A stretch of 64,000 nt of DNA, taken from positions 345,277,636-345,341,635 of the forward strand of contig CM041776.1 of assembly GCA_023374045.1 (NCBI GenBank), in the 5' to 3' direction. A model generated the notes under the pieces. That model was not told where the DNA came from. It ran no database searches and saw only the letters and a list, made by a program, of their open reading frames with translations. The DNA is from Limonium bicolor. Taxonomy: Eukaryota > Streptophyta > Magnoliopsida > Caryophyllales > Plumbaginaceae. Numbering within the stretch: the stretch's first letter is position 1; every line of letters begins with the position of its first letter. The translations under genes and the position numbers were made by a program. Positions 45,045 through 56,589 of the stretch are shown here, piece after piece.

Positions 45045-45829
45045 ACAATTTATACACTAGTGACAACTACATTAATTTATATTCTACTTAATGATATCGT
45101 GTGTCTAATGTCGAACTTCCACACAATACACAATCACGGACATTTTTTTAAAGCACATCCAATATCATTGTCATTAACATGAACATCCAAAGATGGATAC
45201 AAAACCAACTCAGCAAAGTTCATCAAATTAGGCACATCCAAGCACACACAAAAAAGGTTAGATGTGATCGCTCAGCCACCACCAATTGTAACTTGGTCCA
45301 ACATGGGATGTTACGTGAGTGGTGTCAATGTCATGCATGATGCACGTTCTAACCTAACAACCAACCCATACCACCATCAACTTAACACAAAACCAACATA
45401 AGGCCGTAAGAGCTAACTACAAGTAGAATATACAATAGATATAAGAAGACACAAAAGTCGATCTAAGTCCTAACAACATATGACACTGATAAAAAACAAA
45501 AAAAAACTAGCTGCATGGTTAAGAAATCCAGCCAAATGCATGCAACTAAACATTACATCTAGTTTGTCGTGTGTTTGAGGGGCTTACGCAGGGTTACACT
45601 TCCACCAACTATCCTCACTTCCTTGCCACTTCATGGTTTCTGACTACTGATGGCCCTGTACTAGACGATGCAACCTCTTGTCTCTTTGTCCTGTGTTGCG
45701 CATCTGGAAGGAACATGTCTCAAACTTACTTTCTTGTTGCATCCTCCATCGGCCTCTAAAAAGGCCCTCTTCTATAAAGGTCCATTTGTGCAATAGGTGA
45801 TAGAGTCAATTGACTAAAGAAAGGGCTCT
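45045..45829. other. Intergenic DNA
   Basis: No gene is supportable. A short stretch at 45571-45759 is open but shows no recognisable domain. Confidence 0.4.
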
Positions 45830-46176
45830 CACTACTAGAATATAATTGTTTGGTAACAACCAAAAATCGTTACCAAAAATCAAAATCGTTACTAATCTGA
45901 TTTATTGTAATGACAAAAGTCGTTACATATCGTTACACGAGATGGCGTAACCAAAGATCAATTTATTTATCGTAACGACTTTTATTCGTTACTAAAAGTT
46001 ATATCGTTACTAAAAATATGATTTCGTAACATTTATATCGTTACTATAGTCTTAATTTTTTTTTAATCTTTAGTACTATCTTTGGTAACGAAAAACTTGT
46101 CACTAATAACAATTATGGTAACGAATTTAAGTCGTTGTCAGAACCTTTGTAACAAAAAATCTGATTTTTACTAGTG
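45830..46176. mobile_element. CACTA-type miniature element (347 bp)
   Basis: Starts CACTACTAGAATATA and ends TTTTTACTAGTG, with a 3-bp TSD TCT on both sides (45827-45829, 46177-46179). This is diagnostic of En/Spm-CACTA transposons. The interior is full of short direct and inverted TCGTTAC(T/C)AA / TTGGTAACGA motifs, like the subterminal transposase-binding repeats of this superfamily. It has no coding capacity. Confidence 0.88.
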
Positions 46177-46265
46177 TCTTCCAGGAAGTTTGAAATATCA
46201 GAGTCTGCAAGGACAAATCTATGTTCGTAGAGACAGACGGGTCTCCAACCCAAGATAATCTAGAA

Positions 46266-46763
46266 TTATCCACATCTATGGCTATTGCGCAGCTTCGTTA
46301 AGTTTGTGTATAGCAAGGAAAATCTCGGTAGATAACCAAGGGCCAAAAGGCTCAAGCTTTTTACCACTAAGAACATTGGGATAGAGCTCAGAAACATGGA
46401 GAAATAGTACGAATTTCGCACAAAATTTAAGCATGCAATCATAAGAGACATTGAAAACGAAAAACTTCCCATCAATCTGATAAGTAATGCATCTAAGCAT
46501 TGGGAAGTGATATCAACCATTATCTTAAACCTAATGAACCTAAAGTCCGATGATATTGGATCATCCATTATACCACAAAATCTACACATTTTTGCAGCTG
46601 GCATTTCAATAAAATTACCACAGAGTGGGCTCTTATGTGTCACTTCAACACATGAGTATTGAGTGTAATACACAAACTCACTTGTTCTTACCATAAGCCC
46701 ACCTTCAACTAATATAAAACTACATACAGTAATGTCCATGCACCTTCCGTTATTACACCTCAT
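46266..46763 (-). pseudogene. Unrecognised decayed coding-like region
   Basis: A 165-codon open stretch on the minus strand with a CRFCG-type cysteine pair and alternating hydrophobic segments, apparently frameshifted near 46500 into a second short frame. It weakly suggests an OB-fold protein of the kind abundant in plant transposon-rich DNA, but I do not recognise it. It may be chance. Confidence 0.2.
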
Positions 46764-46828
46764 TAAGAAAGCAATGCGTTCATTGTTCAGTCTATATTCA
46801 CATGGATACGTACTACGAATCTCTAACT

Positions 46829-47141
46829 TTTTTTTTATAATTGGGCATAAGCCATTTATTAAATGGAAAACCTGGAGAACCAGGCGGATGGGTTTAACAC
46901 GGGCCTCATTAAAACCCCCCTAGAGAAAAACTCAGTGGGAAAAAAATCCTAGGGGGGAAAAAGAGTACCCACCACATCCAAAAACATCTAAATGTCCAAC
47001 TAAGCAAGGAAGAAAAAACAACACTGCGCGTACACCCCAAAGACGTGCAACCACATACTCACACCTCACCCAAATCATACCAAATAAGACCCACACAACC
47101 CACTACAAATATTCTCTCAGCGAACTAACCCCTACGAAAGC
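46829..47141 (-). mobile_element. 5'-truncated retroposon (LINE or SINE 3' end), 313 bp
   Basis: Flanked by a perfect 17-bp TSD ACTACGAATCTCTAACT (46812-46828, 47142-47158). It starts with a T-run on the + strand, i.e. a poly(A) tail on the minus strand. On that strand it includes ATTTAATAAATGGCTTATG just before the tail and a TTTTCCCACTGAGTTTTT segment. A long TSD plus A-tail indicates LINE-machinery retroposition. The parent element is not in this window. Confidence 0.8.
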
Positions 47142-47241
47142 ACTACGAATCTCTAACTAGAAGTTTAGATGATCAATAATTAGCTCAATCTACTAATACT
47201 TGGCCTAAATTTCTGAAATGAAGTTTAATATCAACTGTAAC

Positions 47242-47532
47242 CAGGGGCGGACCCAATAGGGGTCTCGTGGGGTCACGTGACCCCATGACTTTTATAAAAA
47301 AAATTTAATATAGTAAGTTTTAATGTAGTTTTTTATAAAATAGTAGATATTTTATGTCTTAATGACCCCATAAATATCATAAAAATTAACTAATAGTAAG
47401 TTTTAATGTAATTTTTTATAAAATAATAGATATTTTATGTCTTAGTGATCTCACAAATGTCATAAAAATTTAACTATAGAAATTTCTATTTGTCAGTGAC
47501 TCTATAATTTTTAATCTCTGGGTCCGCCCCTG
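47242..47532. mobile_element. hAT-type MITE (291 bp)
   Basis: TIRs CAGGGGCGGACCCA and TGGGTCCGCCCCTG, flanked by a perfect 8-bp TSD ACTGTAAC (47234-47241, 47533-47540). Non-coding. The TIR shares CAGGGGCG with 21407-21881. Confidence 0.9.
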
Positions 47533-47544
47533 ACTGTAACAGTG

Positions 47545-48075
47545 TGTAGAAAATAGTAAAAATAACACTAACTTTAGCGATCCATATTTGCACCCTCCAT
47601 ACTATTGTTTTCCTTTTAAACTCTCATCGTTTTATTTGTTAATTTGTGTTTTATAACGGTATGAAAGACACCTTCATGGAACCGTTCCCCACCAACCTTG
47701 ATGTGTAGTATTTCCTTTCTGTTATTTTTTTCGTAAATTTCTAGCTGTCAGGGCGTGATTGCGGTGGTGTTTGACTTGTAAACGAGAATATAATGAATGC
47801 ATGCACACTCAATATATGCTACAGCTAACTACTTTATAATACTTTAGCTGGTAGTGCATATCCAGTTTGGAAAGGATATAGTCTAAGATAACTATATATA
47901 TTTTAATTACCGGTAGCTGCATGTACGTACATATAGTTTTTGCTTACAATTGCGTGACCAGTTATCTTGCAATATCATAAGTAACTTAACCTAGCAAGTT
48001 TCCATAGTTTTTGGGTCACATATTACGTTATCATATTTATAAGTTTAAACTAATTTTTCTTCAAGTATATAGTAT
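47545..48075. other. Intergenic DNA
   Basis: No gene or bounded repeat seen. Confidence 0.5.
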
Positions 48076-49011
48076 ATGGGTGTCGATCCCATAAAGGCAA
48101 ATTATTTGCCTTTATGTAAAGGCTTATATAATGACCCTTGGATCTAACATATTATGATAAATGGTTTAGATTAGAATGTTTTACTCATGTAATTAATTTT
48201 ACATGTCCACTCCTAATATGTATAGGGACAACCAAAAATACTAATTAAAATAATGTTTATAATAGTACATGTACGGCTAATAATCCCTTACTAGCTTAAG
48301 TTTTAGATACAGATTAATGTTAGTCATTGCTTCAAACAATATATGTCATGTTTTCACAAATATGTGTGTCATACACATGAAATATTTGTCATGAGTGTAT
48401 ATCGTTAATATACCAAAACTACTCAAATTCATTGCTTAATTCAACTTATCAATTGTATTTAATGACACTATGTGTATATTGGATAAAAGTTAACAACGTA
48501 TACTGTACATCTACGGCTATTGGTTATAGTTTTAGATACAGACAAATATTAGCCATAGGCATGAAACAATATATGCCATGTGTGTACAAATATATATGTC
48601 ACTAACTTATGTAATATTAGCCACGAATGTACAATATATATTTTTTAATGTCTATGGCTAACATTTGTCCCTATCTAAAACTTTAGCTAATAGCAGTACA
48701 TGTACAATATAAGTTCAATATACACATAGCGTCATCAAATACAATTAATCTGTTAGAATTAAGCAATGAATATTGAGTAGTTTTTGTCTATCAACGATAT
48801 ACACTCGTGGCACATATTTCATACGTGTATGGCACATATATTAGTAAATACATGGCATATATTTTTCAAAGCAATGAGTAATTCTGGGATGATGGTTAGA
48901 AGAAGGAAATTAAATTAATGGATAGAATTAAGTCATTTAAATCTAAGGGCTCATATTGATGCCTTTAGATAAAGGCAAATAGTGAGCCTTTATACAATCC
49001 TGCTTCCCCAC
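48076..49011. mobile_element. Foldback element with TATAAAGGC-type ends
   Basis: Inverted ends around ATCCCATAAAGGCAAATTATTTGCC (left; mirrored right end near 48960-49005 with GATAAAGGCAAATAGTGAGCC). The arms extend inward: blocks such as AGTTTTAGATACAGA and GTCATGTTTTCACAAATATG on the left are mirrored near 48680 and 48835. About 0.9 kb, non-coding. No certain TSD. Confidence 0.55.
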
Positions 49012-49130
49012 CACCGACGGGCGCGGATCCTATAAAGGACAAACAAAAGCTTTTATATAAAGGCTTAAATATTGCTCATTAGATTCACTTTGATTTATTT
49101 GAACGGTTGTGATTAGAACACTCATTAATT

Positions 49131-50230
49131 CCAAATAGATTACCCTACCCCCAAAACACCCCAAAACCCACCCTAGGAAAGCTAAAAACGTCAAAGGCAT
49201 TTTTAGGGTTTATAGTGGTGGGTTTAGGGTTGTTAGACCCTAAACCCGCTACCACAAACCCTAAAATCCTGTCGAGTTAGTTGCTACAATATAAAGTACA
49301 GAACAAATTCCAAATAGATTACCCTACCCCCAAAACCCACCCTAGGAAAGCTAAAAACGTCGAAGGCATTTTTAGGGTTTATAGTGGTGGGTTTAGGGTC
49401 TAACGACCCTAAACCCGCTACCACAAACCCTAAAAACATGTCGAGTTAGTTGCTACAATATAAAGTATAGAACACATTCCAAATAGATTACCCTACCCAA
49501 AACACCCCAAAACCCACCCTAGGAAAGCTAAAAACGTTGAAGGCATTTTTAGGGTTTATAGTGGCGGGTTTAGGGTCGTTAGACCCTAAACCCGCTACCA
49601 CAAACCTTAAAAATCTGTCGAGTTAGTTGCTACAATATAAAGTACAGAACAAATTCCAAATAGATTACCCAACCCCCAAAACCCACCCTAGGAAAGCTAA
49701 AAACGTCGAAGACATTTTTAGGGTTTATAGTGGCGGGTTTAGGGTCTAACGACCCTAACCCGCTATCACAAACCCTAAAAACCTGTCGAGTTAGTTGCTA
49801 CAATATAAAGTACAGAACAAATTCCAAAAAGATTACCCTACCCCCAAAACACCCCAAAACCCACCTTAGGAAAGCTAAAAACGTCGAAAGCATTTTTAGG
49901 GTTTATAGTGGCGGGTTTAGGGTTAGACCCTAAACCCGCTACCACAAACCCTAAAAACATGTCGCGTTAGTTGCTACAATATAAAGTATAGAACAAATTT
50001 CAAATAGATTACCCTACCCCCAAAACACCCCAAACCCACCCTAGGAAAACTAAAAACGTCGAAGGCATTTTTAGGGTTTGTGGTGGCGGGTTTAGGGCTA
50101 CGACCCAAACCCGCCACCACAAACCCTAAAAAACTACCGAGTTAGTTGCTACAATATAAAGTACAAAACAAATTCCAAATAGATTACCCTACCCCAAAAC
50201 ACCCCAAACCCACCCAGGAAAGTTAAAAAT
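49131..50230. repeat. Tandem array of ~175-bp units with telomere-like hairpins
   Basis: Six full units and one partial start at 49131, 49310, 49479, 49656, 49824, 50000 and 50175, with spacings 179, 169, 177, 168, 176 and 175. Each has CCAAATAGATTACCCTACCC, GGAAAGCTAAAAACGTCGAA, and a hairpin whose arms contain TTTTTAGGGTTT...GGGTTTAGGGT and its mirror ACCCTAAACCC...AAACCCTAAAAA. The first four units alternate between a long and a short type, suggesting a dimeric higher-order repeat. Single relatives lie at 51990-52360 and 57905-58130. Confidence 0.9.
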
Positions 50231-50460
50231 ATCGAATTCACCACTTATTACTTAATGAATCATAATATTAATTTTAATGATTCATAATACAAAATTAATG
50301 AATCATATTATCAATTTAGTGCATTATCGTATACATGTAAAAAAAGTTTTTTTAAAAGTCGTAAATATATATCCATGACTAGTCTTATTTTGAAGAGCTT
50401 GAATTTAGATGAACAATGATATAATTTTTTTCATTTAAAAAAAAAATTCACCCGCACTCC
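50230..50460. repeat. Terminal block of the foldback family
   Basis: Contains ATGAATCATAATATTAATTT and GAGCTTGAATTTAGATGAAC, matching the inner arms of the element at 31887-32757. It abuts the tandem array, so the array may be cargo of a larger element. Confidence 0.5.
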
Positions 50461-51561
50461 CAATTAGAACTGTGCCTTTATAAGCCTTTATATATATGAG
50501 TATGAGCTAATCATTTTAAGAAGAAGTAACCACTCTGGATAATGAAAACGACTCACACATATACGTCATGTACATAACAACTGATTCGGTGCAAAAAAAA
50601 AAAAAAAGAGTTGGTTTTTTAATCTCTGAAGTCTTCAATGTGACGGCTATACTGACTTGTACTCCTAACTAGCTTAAAAGAGTCCTCACCAGCTAATACC
50701 CGTGTATTGAGCGTGTGTTGATTGATGAAATACTGTTATCATAAACTTAGGTAATGATCGTCAAAGGAGGAACCCGATTTCTTTATCCATTTATCTACTT
50801 ACAATAGTTTTCGTCACCGTCTTCGTCACTCTTGCCAGCTTGCATGGCCTAGCGAAAATGTGCGTACGTAATCTTTTTTATGAAGTGATCAAGTAAAGGT
50901 GGTCATTCGAGGAAATCCACTTACCGACTTAACTTCTGGCGTTAGAAATAATATTTAATCTATACTTATATTTCTCAAGTAAATTTAAGTTGATTTATTC
51001 ATTCGGTAGTTAAATTATATGGAGTTAAATAATGTCAGTCACATCTAGATATGGGGAGGATGATGACCTGATTCTTTGTAGATAGATGTGAGAAGGGAAA
51101 ATATCTTGAACAATTATATATAATTAATTTGTTATATGATTGAAATTTTTAATTGAGTAGATTAATTCGATAATTCGATAGTTTTGTGAGAATGTGAATT
51201 TTATATATTAGTTAACGTACACGAAACTATATCAGCATTATTTATATATTTTGTATTAAAAAAAATTCTAAGTTAGACTCCTTTTTTTAATGCTTGAGCC
51301 AGATAAATTAGCTACCTAATTATCAGTACACACTGGAACGTCATTGATGTTTGTATAAAAGTCATTTCAAGTAAAGACGGTAATTAATAACCACAATTCC
51401 TAATCAATTATGTGATCAATGTAGAAGGACGGACGTTGATCTGCTTGAGATTACTCCTTAATTTAGAGTTATTTTTAACAATGTAATAAAGTGAATGACA
51501 ACTTGTGAAACGTAGATATGCATAGTTTTGTACGAATCGAACCAATTAATCGTTTATTTAA
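50461..51561. other. Intergenic DNA
   Basis: About 1.1 kb with no supportable gene or bounded element. Confidence 0.5.
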
Positions 51562-53213
51562 CAGAATGGAGATCCTGGCGAAAGCGCCACCTTACTACAT
51601 GGAGATAGCCACTTGTCACAATGTAATTTGAGGGAATAAATGAGAATAAATAAATAAAGGGAAAAAAGTAGCTTAGGCGTGAAAACGGGAGTTATGTGGG
51701 GGTTGAATGTGGTAGGAGAGAGAAATTGTATTTTTTTTCAAAATGTTATAACTTACAAAATAAAAATGTAAAAATTAAAAAAATTATACCATTGGTCATC
51801 ATTTTTCATGCTCTTCAAAACAAGATGTATCATGGATATGTTTTGGTAAACTTAAAATTTTATATTTTTAGTATGAGTATACATTAGGTATTTTTAAAGT
51901 GAATCTTTTTCATTAGCAAAATGGATCTTTTTTAATAATAAAATGAACCTTATTCATTAACAAAATGAATCTTACCCCGAACACTCTAAAAACCACCATC
52001 GTAAAGTTAAAAACGTCAAAGTCATTTTTATGGTTTGTAGTGTAGGGTTTAGGGTCTAACGACCATAAACAGTAAACCACAAACCCTAAAAAACTATCGA
52101 GTCAGTGACAACAATATAAAGTGTAGAACTAATGCCAAAAAGATTACCCTACACCCCAAACACCCAAAAACCACCCTAGGATAGCTAAAAACATCGAAGG
52201 CATTTTTAGGGTTTGTAGTGCAGGGTTTAGGGTCTAACGACCCTAAACCCTAAACCACAAACCCTAAAAAACTGTCGAGTAGTGATGACAATATAAAGTG
52301 TTGAACTAATGCCAAAAAGATTACCCTACCTCCCCCCAAACACCCTAAAAACCACCCTCGCATAAGTTTGTGGTATTATTCACTTTTACTAGTATTAAAC
52401 AAAATATTCATTTTTCTTAAACCTTTGATTCACCTTTTTAAAACATTGGATTCACTTTTCTTAAACCTCCGGTTCACTTTTCTTAAACCTCTAATTCACT
52501 TTAGTTAAAAACAATCTTTATTACGAGAATCACTTTTTCTTAAACCTTTGATTCACTTTTTCTTAAATGCATGATTCACTTTATAAAAACCTCTGATTCA
52601 CATTTCTTAAACCTCTTAATCTATGCTTACGAGATTCACTCTTATTACTCTTATTCACTTTGTAACAACTTGTGATTCACTTTTTAACAACGTTTGATTC
52701 ACTTTTCTAAAACATCTGATTCACATTAGTCAAACAATCAGAATCACTTTAGTTAAACAATCTCTGTTTATGAGATTCGTTTTTTTAACCTCTTATTCAC
52801 TTTTAAGCAACTGTCTGATTCTCTTTTTAACAACCTTTGATTCACTTTGTAACATCTATGATTCACTTTTCTTAAACTTAAGATTCACAACGAATCTTAA
52901 AAAATATGTACATACAAAAAATGAAAAATAAAAAATGATCAAAACATACTCATGTTTGGTCTTATTTTGAAGAGCACGAAAAATGATGAACAATAGTATA
53001 ATTTATTTTATTTTTACACTTATATTTTGTAAGTTATGGCATTTTGAAAAAAAATAAAATTTCTCTCTCTTCCCTCTCTCCCCTCCGTGTGTACCCGTAG
53101 AATGTTAACAAATTTCTCTTTTTTTCTTTTATTCTTTATTTTCCTCCAATAGAGTATTGACATGTGGCACTCTCCATATTACAACATGGCACCTTCTCCA
53201 TGTTCGAAATCGC
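51562..53213. mobile_element. Mutator-like non-autonomous element (~1.65 kb)
   Basis: Long imperfect TIRs: CATGGAGATAGCCACTTGTC on the left is mirrored by GACATGTGGCACTCTCCAT on the right. The arms continue through AAAATGTTATAACTTAC and its mirror near 53030. The flanks TTTATTTAA and GTTATTTAA differ at one position, a plausible 9-bp TSD. The interior carries two units of the telomere-like hairpin repeat (51990-52360) and about 20 degenerate 20-25-bp repeats of the form TTCTTAAACCTCTGATTCAC (52380-52880). No transposase. Confidence 0.6.
52380..52880. repeat. Degenerate 20-25-bp tandem repeats (TTAAACCTCTGATTCACTTT)
   Basis: Repeated ATTCACTTTTCTTAAACCT-like units, irregularly spaced, inside the element at 51562-53213. 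The reverse complement (AAGAAAAGTGAATCAAAGG) recurs at 57760-58460. Confidence 0.75.
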
Positions 53214-53224
53214 GTTATTTAATA

Positions 53225-54016
53225 TAGATAGATACTTATCCTGTTTCAGTCAACTTTGAATTATACTCTACTATACTATAAAGCTCAACTATAATGACTA
53301 TAATCTTTTTTTTGTATTTTTTTTTTCAAAATTTGTAATCAAGTAGTAATTGATTAATCTTAACAAAGTCGGGTTAGAAAAAAATAAGAGACTGCATGCT
53401 TCTCTGCCTTTGACATTTATATGTGCAAAACACATTAATTAAGACGGCATTTAGAAAATAAGACCCCCAATCGAGAAGCATTACTCTTGCTTTTTTTTCC
53501 ATGGTTTAAGTCTTTCTAATCAGGCGATTGACGGAGAAGGCCAGGACGTGCCAAATTCGAAGTCTTGTTCTAACTGCCTACGGGAGGGGAGATGAAGTAA
53601 ATTCCAACAAAGAAGTAAATTCCCTAATAATTTAATTGGGAGTCCGACAATTCTTATTGTATTTGTAAGTCAACTAAATCAGAGCAAGTTGCAGTCGCCT
53701 ATTTGTATATTACTAGGATTATAGGAGTACAAGTCAATCTTCGAGATACGTAGCTATCTTCTATTAAAAAAGAAAAAGATAAAATTCATGGTGCGAAAAG
53801 GTATAATTTGACGTTTCCTATATTCACACTGTTCCCTGATGGATATTTATATTCACACTAACCGAAAGAACCATTAAGCATTAATTTACACCTACAAACT
53901 GCATGCACAATTGTAGGCCGGGCTTGACTGTCGAGTGACTCGAGTTACCTGAAAATGTATAATCTCTTAAGGTTGAATATGCACCTTTGATCCCCAAATT
54001 TGTGAAAGTTGATTGT
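53225..54016. other. Intergenic DNA
   Basis: No gene or bounded repeat seen. Confidence 0.5.
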
Positions 54017-54025
54017 TAGTTTAAT

Positions 54026-54436
54026 GGGAAAATTCACGAGATACCCCTATTTTCTTTCGTAATTCACAATATATCCCTGTGGTTTTAGTAATTCAACTTT
54101 AAACATGTTTAAATATTGTTCAAAATTGATGAAACTTTACATTGATGATGCTAAAGTGCTATATTTTGGCCCAATATCAAATTTGAAGTTTTTTAAGCTC
54201 ACATGTGATCTGTGGGGCCAATGAGCAGTCACATGTTCATTGGGTCCCACAGGTCACATGTGAGCTTAAAAAACTTCAAATTTGATATTGGACTAAAATA
54301 TAACACTTTAGCATCGTCCATGTAAAGTTTCATCAATTTTGGACAAAATTTAAGTATATTTAAAGTTAAATTACAAAAATCACAGGGGTATATTATGAAT
54401 TACGAAAGAAAACAGGGGTATATCGTGAATTTTCCC
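54026..54436. mobile_element. Giant-palindrome MULE-type MITE (411 bp)
   Basis: Nearly the whole element is one inverted repeat: left GGGAAAATTCACGAGATACC..., right ...GGTATATCGTGAATTTTCCC, meeting near 54230. It is flanked by a perfect 9-bp TSD TAGTTTAAT (54017-54025, 54437-54445), the Mutator hallmark. Its core (AAAACTTCAAATTTGATATTGG, cut here to AACTTCAAATTTGATATTGG) is related to the palindrome at 62433-62962. Confidence 0.88.
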
Positions 54437-54574
54437 TAGTTTAATTAGACGGATATAGATAACTGGTCCCCAATTTACTAGCTCGATCATTTATTCATTT
54501 TGCTGATGAGGTTTATTAAGACCATCCAGCTTGTGGCCATATTAGCTAGCGCTCCCACTGTATATGACTACTTA

Positions 54575-54991
54575 GGGCATCCACAATAACAAGAGTGGAT
54601 TCCACTCTCAAAATAATAATATTTTATTCTTCTCCTCACAATCTCTCTCTTCTTTTGCTAAGACACCCACATTTTGGGGTTCTTAGGGCATCCACAATGG
54701 TGTGGATTCCACCCATAATGCTAAAAGAGAAAAAAGAAAATGATGAGGTGGAGGAGAGAGGATGTGAGAAGGGTTCTTAACTAAGACACCCTCTTTTTAG
54801 AGAACCTAGGTAAGTAAGAGAGAGATTGTGAGAGGAGATAATAAAATAATATTTGTTAGTGGGTGGAATCCACTTTCACCATTGTGGATGCCCTTAGTTA
54901 AGAAACTCTCACACAACTTCTCTCCTCCATGTCATATTTTATCTTTTTGTTTTATTAATTTAGAGTGGATTCCACACCATTGTGTATGCCC
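54575..54991. mobile_element. Tourist-like MITE (outer), with a second copy nested inside
   Basis: TIRs GGGCATCCACAATAAC and reverse complement GGCATACACAATGGTG, with TTA TSDs (54572-54574, 54992-54994). Interrupted by the inner element 54686-54893. Net length is about 206 bp. PIF/Harbinger-type by TSD. Confidence 0.82.
54686..54893. mobile_element. Tourist-like MITE (inner)
   Basis: TIRs GGGCATCCACAATGGTG and CACCATTGTGGATGCCC (near-perfect), with TTA on both sides (54683-54685, 54894-54896). It is inserted in an older member of the same family. Confidence 0.88.
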
Positions 54992-54994
54992 TTA

Positions 54995-55433
54995 TGGATT
55001 AAGTAAATCTCATCTTTTTGTTTGCTTGGTGATGTACAAGATCTCATTTGGGTAAGGGCAAGGCTCTTTGAGGGCTTTAACTTAATTAAATTCTCTAATT
55101 GTTAGAAACCATGGATCAACTAGTTAATTTGTATTAGGTAGCTCTAGAGGTGCACTTACCAACTGAATAACGCTCTTGTTTTTCCTTCATTTCTCCCGTC
55201 CACTCATTATGCCATATATGGCGGAAGCTAGGTGCATGCGCTGCGCAGCTAGATAATAACTGTTATAGACTTCTAGCTCATATTATTGCATACAGATACT
55301 CAACAACTTGAATTACCTCATCAAATACTTATTTCTATGAAAAAAATATAGTTGTTTATTGATTTTAAGTATTAAAAATTGTAATGTTTAGTTTAAATTG
55401 CAAAATAGGAGAAAGCGCATGCAATACTTCTAA
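54995..55433. other. Intergenic DNA
   Basis: No gene or bounded repeat seen. Confidence 0.5.
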
Positions 55434-56500
55434 GTCTATTCGTCATACTGTTTTGGCAGCATATTTGTAGCATATTTGGTAGCAGATTTATGTTAACATA
55501 TTTATAGCACATTTATTGGTAAGTTTACACTGACATATTTGTAACTATTTTAAAAATTGTTGTTTAGTAGTGCAGCATATATGCAACATATTTGGTTAAG
55601 TTAGTTATATGTAGTATTTAATTTACAATAAAAAACCTAAGAAACCAAAGAAAATAAAAATATTTATATAATCAATAAAATTTTAATTTTTATTATATAA
55701 GTAAAAATTATAACTTCTAAACAATATATTGTTATGTTCTTAATTTTATAATTCTTACAAGTATAAAAGTGTAAAAAAAGAATAAACGTTTCAAATTTTC
55801 TGATAATGTTGTGTGAATTTATTTAATGAAATTATAACTTTTAATAATATATAATATTTTGTAACTTTGTATTTTAATAAGTTTTATATATATTCATATT
55901 TCTATATACTTTTTAATATTTTAATTCATATATCAATAAGTGTGTATCTTTATTGTTTTTTATATTTTATTAATCTATGTGGTATTACAAAGAATATATT
56001 ATAAATTAGTATTATTAATGTGATTTTTTTAAAAAAATTTGACTAAAGAAGTATTACTATTTTTATAAATTATTTGAAGCATTGTGTAATTTGTAACAAA
56101 TAAACTAACTAGTAAAAAATGTCATAAGATAAGTTGCTTTTTTTAATTAATAGTAACAGTAATTACATTATATAGGGAGAAAAGAAGCGGAAGTGAAAGC
56201 GTGAAAACGAAAAAGTATCATTTTTTGCGCGTATTTATACTGACATTTATGGCTGCGTTCGGTGGTGGCGGAAACGTGACTGTTTTGGGGGTGGGATCCA
56301 CGTGGGTCCTACATTCTACTCCAATAATATACTGCCACATATAAGACAACCACAAAACAGTCAGACCAAAACAACCACAAAACAACCATGCCGAACGCAG
56401 CCTATGCTCTTTTAACGGAACAACACAACAAATAAATGAGACTAAAATAACATATGCCACAACATACATACTAACATATATGTTGCATTTATACTACATT
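55434..56500. mobile_element. TIR element Y, diverged relative of element X
   Basis: Aligned with X (17711-21210) through GTTTTGGCAGCA, GCAGCATATATGCA, GAAACCAAAGAAAATAAAAA, AATTATTTGAAGCATT and GAAGCGGAAGTGAAAGC. It is longer because of AT-rich insertions and the MITE at 56251-56402. The right end is decayed. Non-coding. Confidence 0.65.
56251..56402. mobile_element. MITE (152 bp) nested in element Y, with empty site in X
   Basis: TIRs GGCTGCGTTCGGTGGTGG and reverse complement GGCTGCGTTCGGCATGG, with TAT duplicated (56248-56250, 56403-56405). Element X has the undisrupted sequence GACATTTATGCTCTTTT at the same place (21106-21122), which proves the boundaries. Its TIR closely matches the left TIR of X (GGCTATGTTCGGCATGG), so host and guest share transposase specificity. 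Confidence 0.88.
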
Positions 56501-56589
56501 TTTTATTAGGCGAAAGCAACCTAAATCGAAACAAATTCCTAATTAATTACTGGAAATATATGAAGGACAACTTGAGAACACTTTCAGTA

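Noticed and set aside
46266..46763. Host gene on the minus strand
   Set aside because: One open frame without a recognised domain, a probable frameshift and no supporting exon structure. Kept only as a low-confidence decayed region.
49131..50230. CRISPR array or true interstitial telomere
   Set aside because: Units have no spacer/repeat alternation and the host is a plant. The TTTAGGG motifs are isolated inside 175-bp units, not in tandem heptamers.
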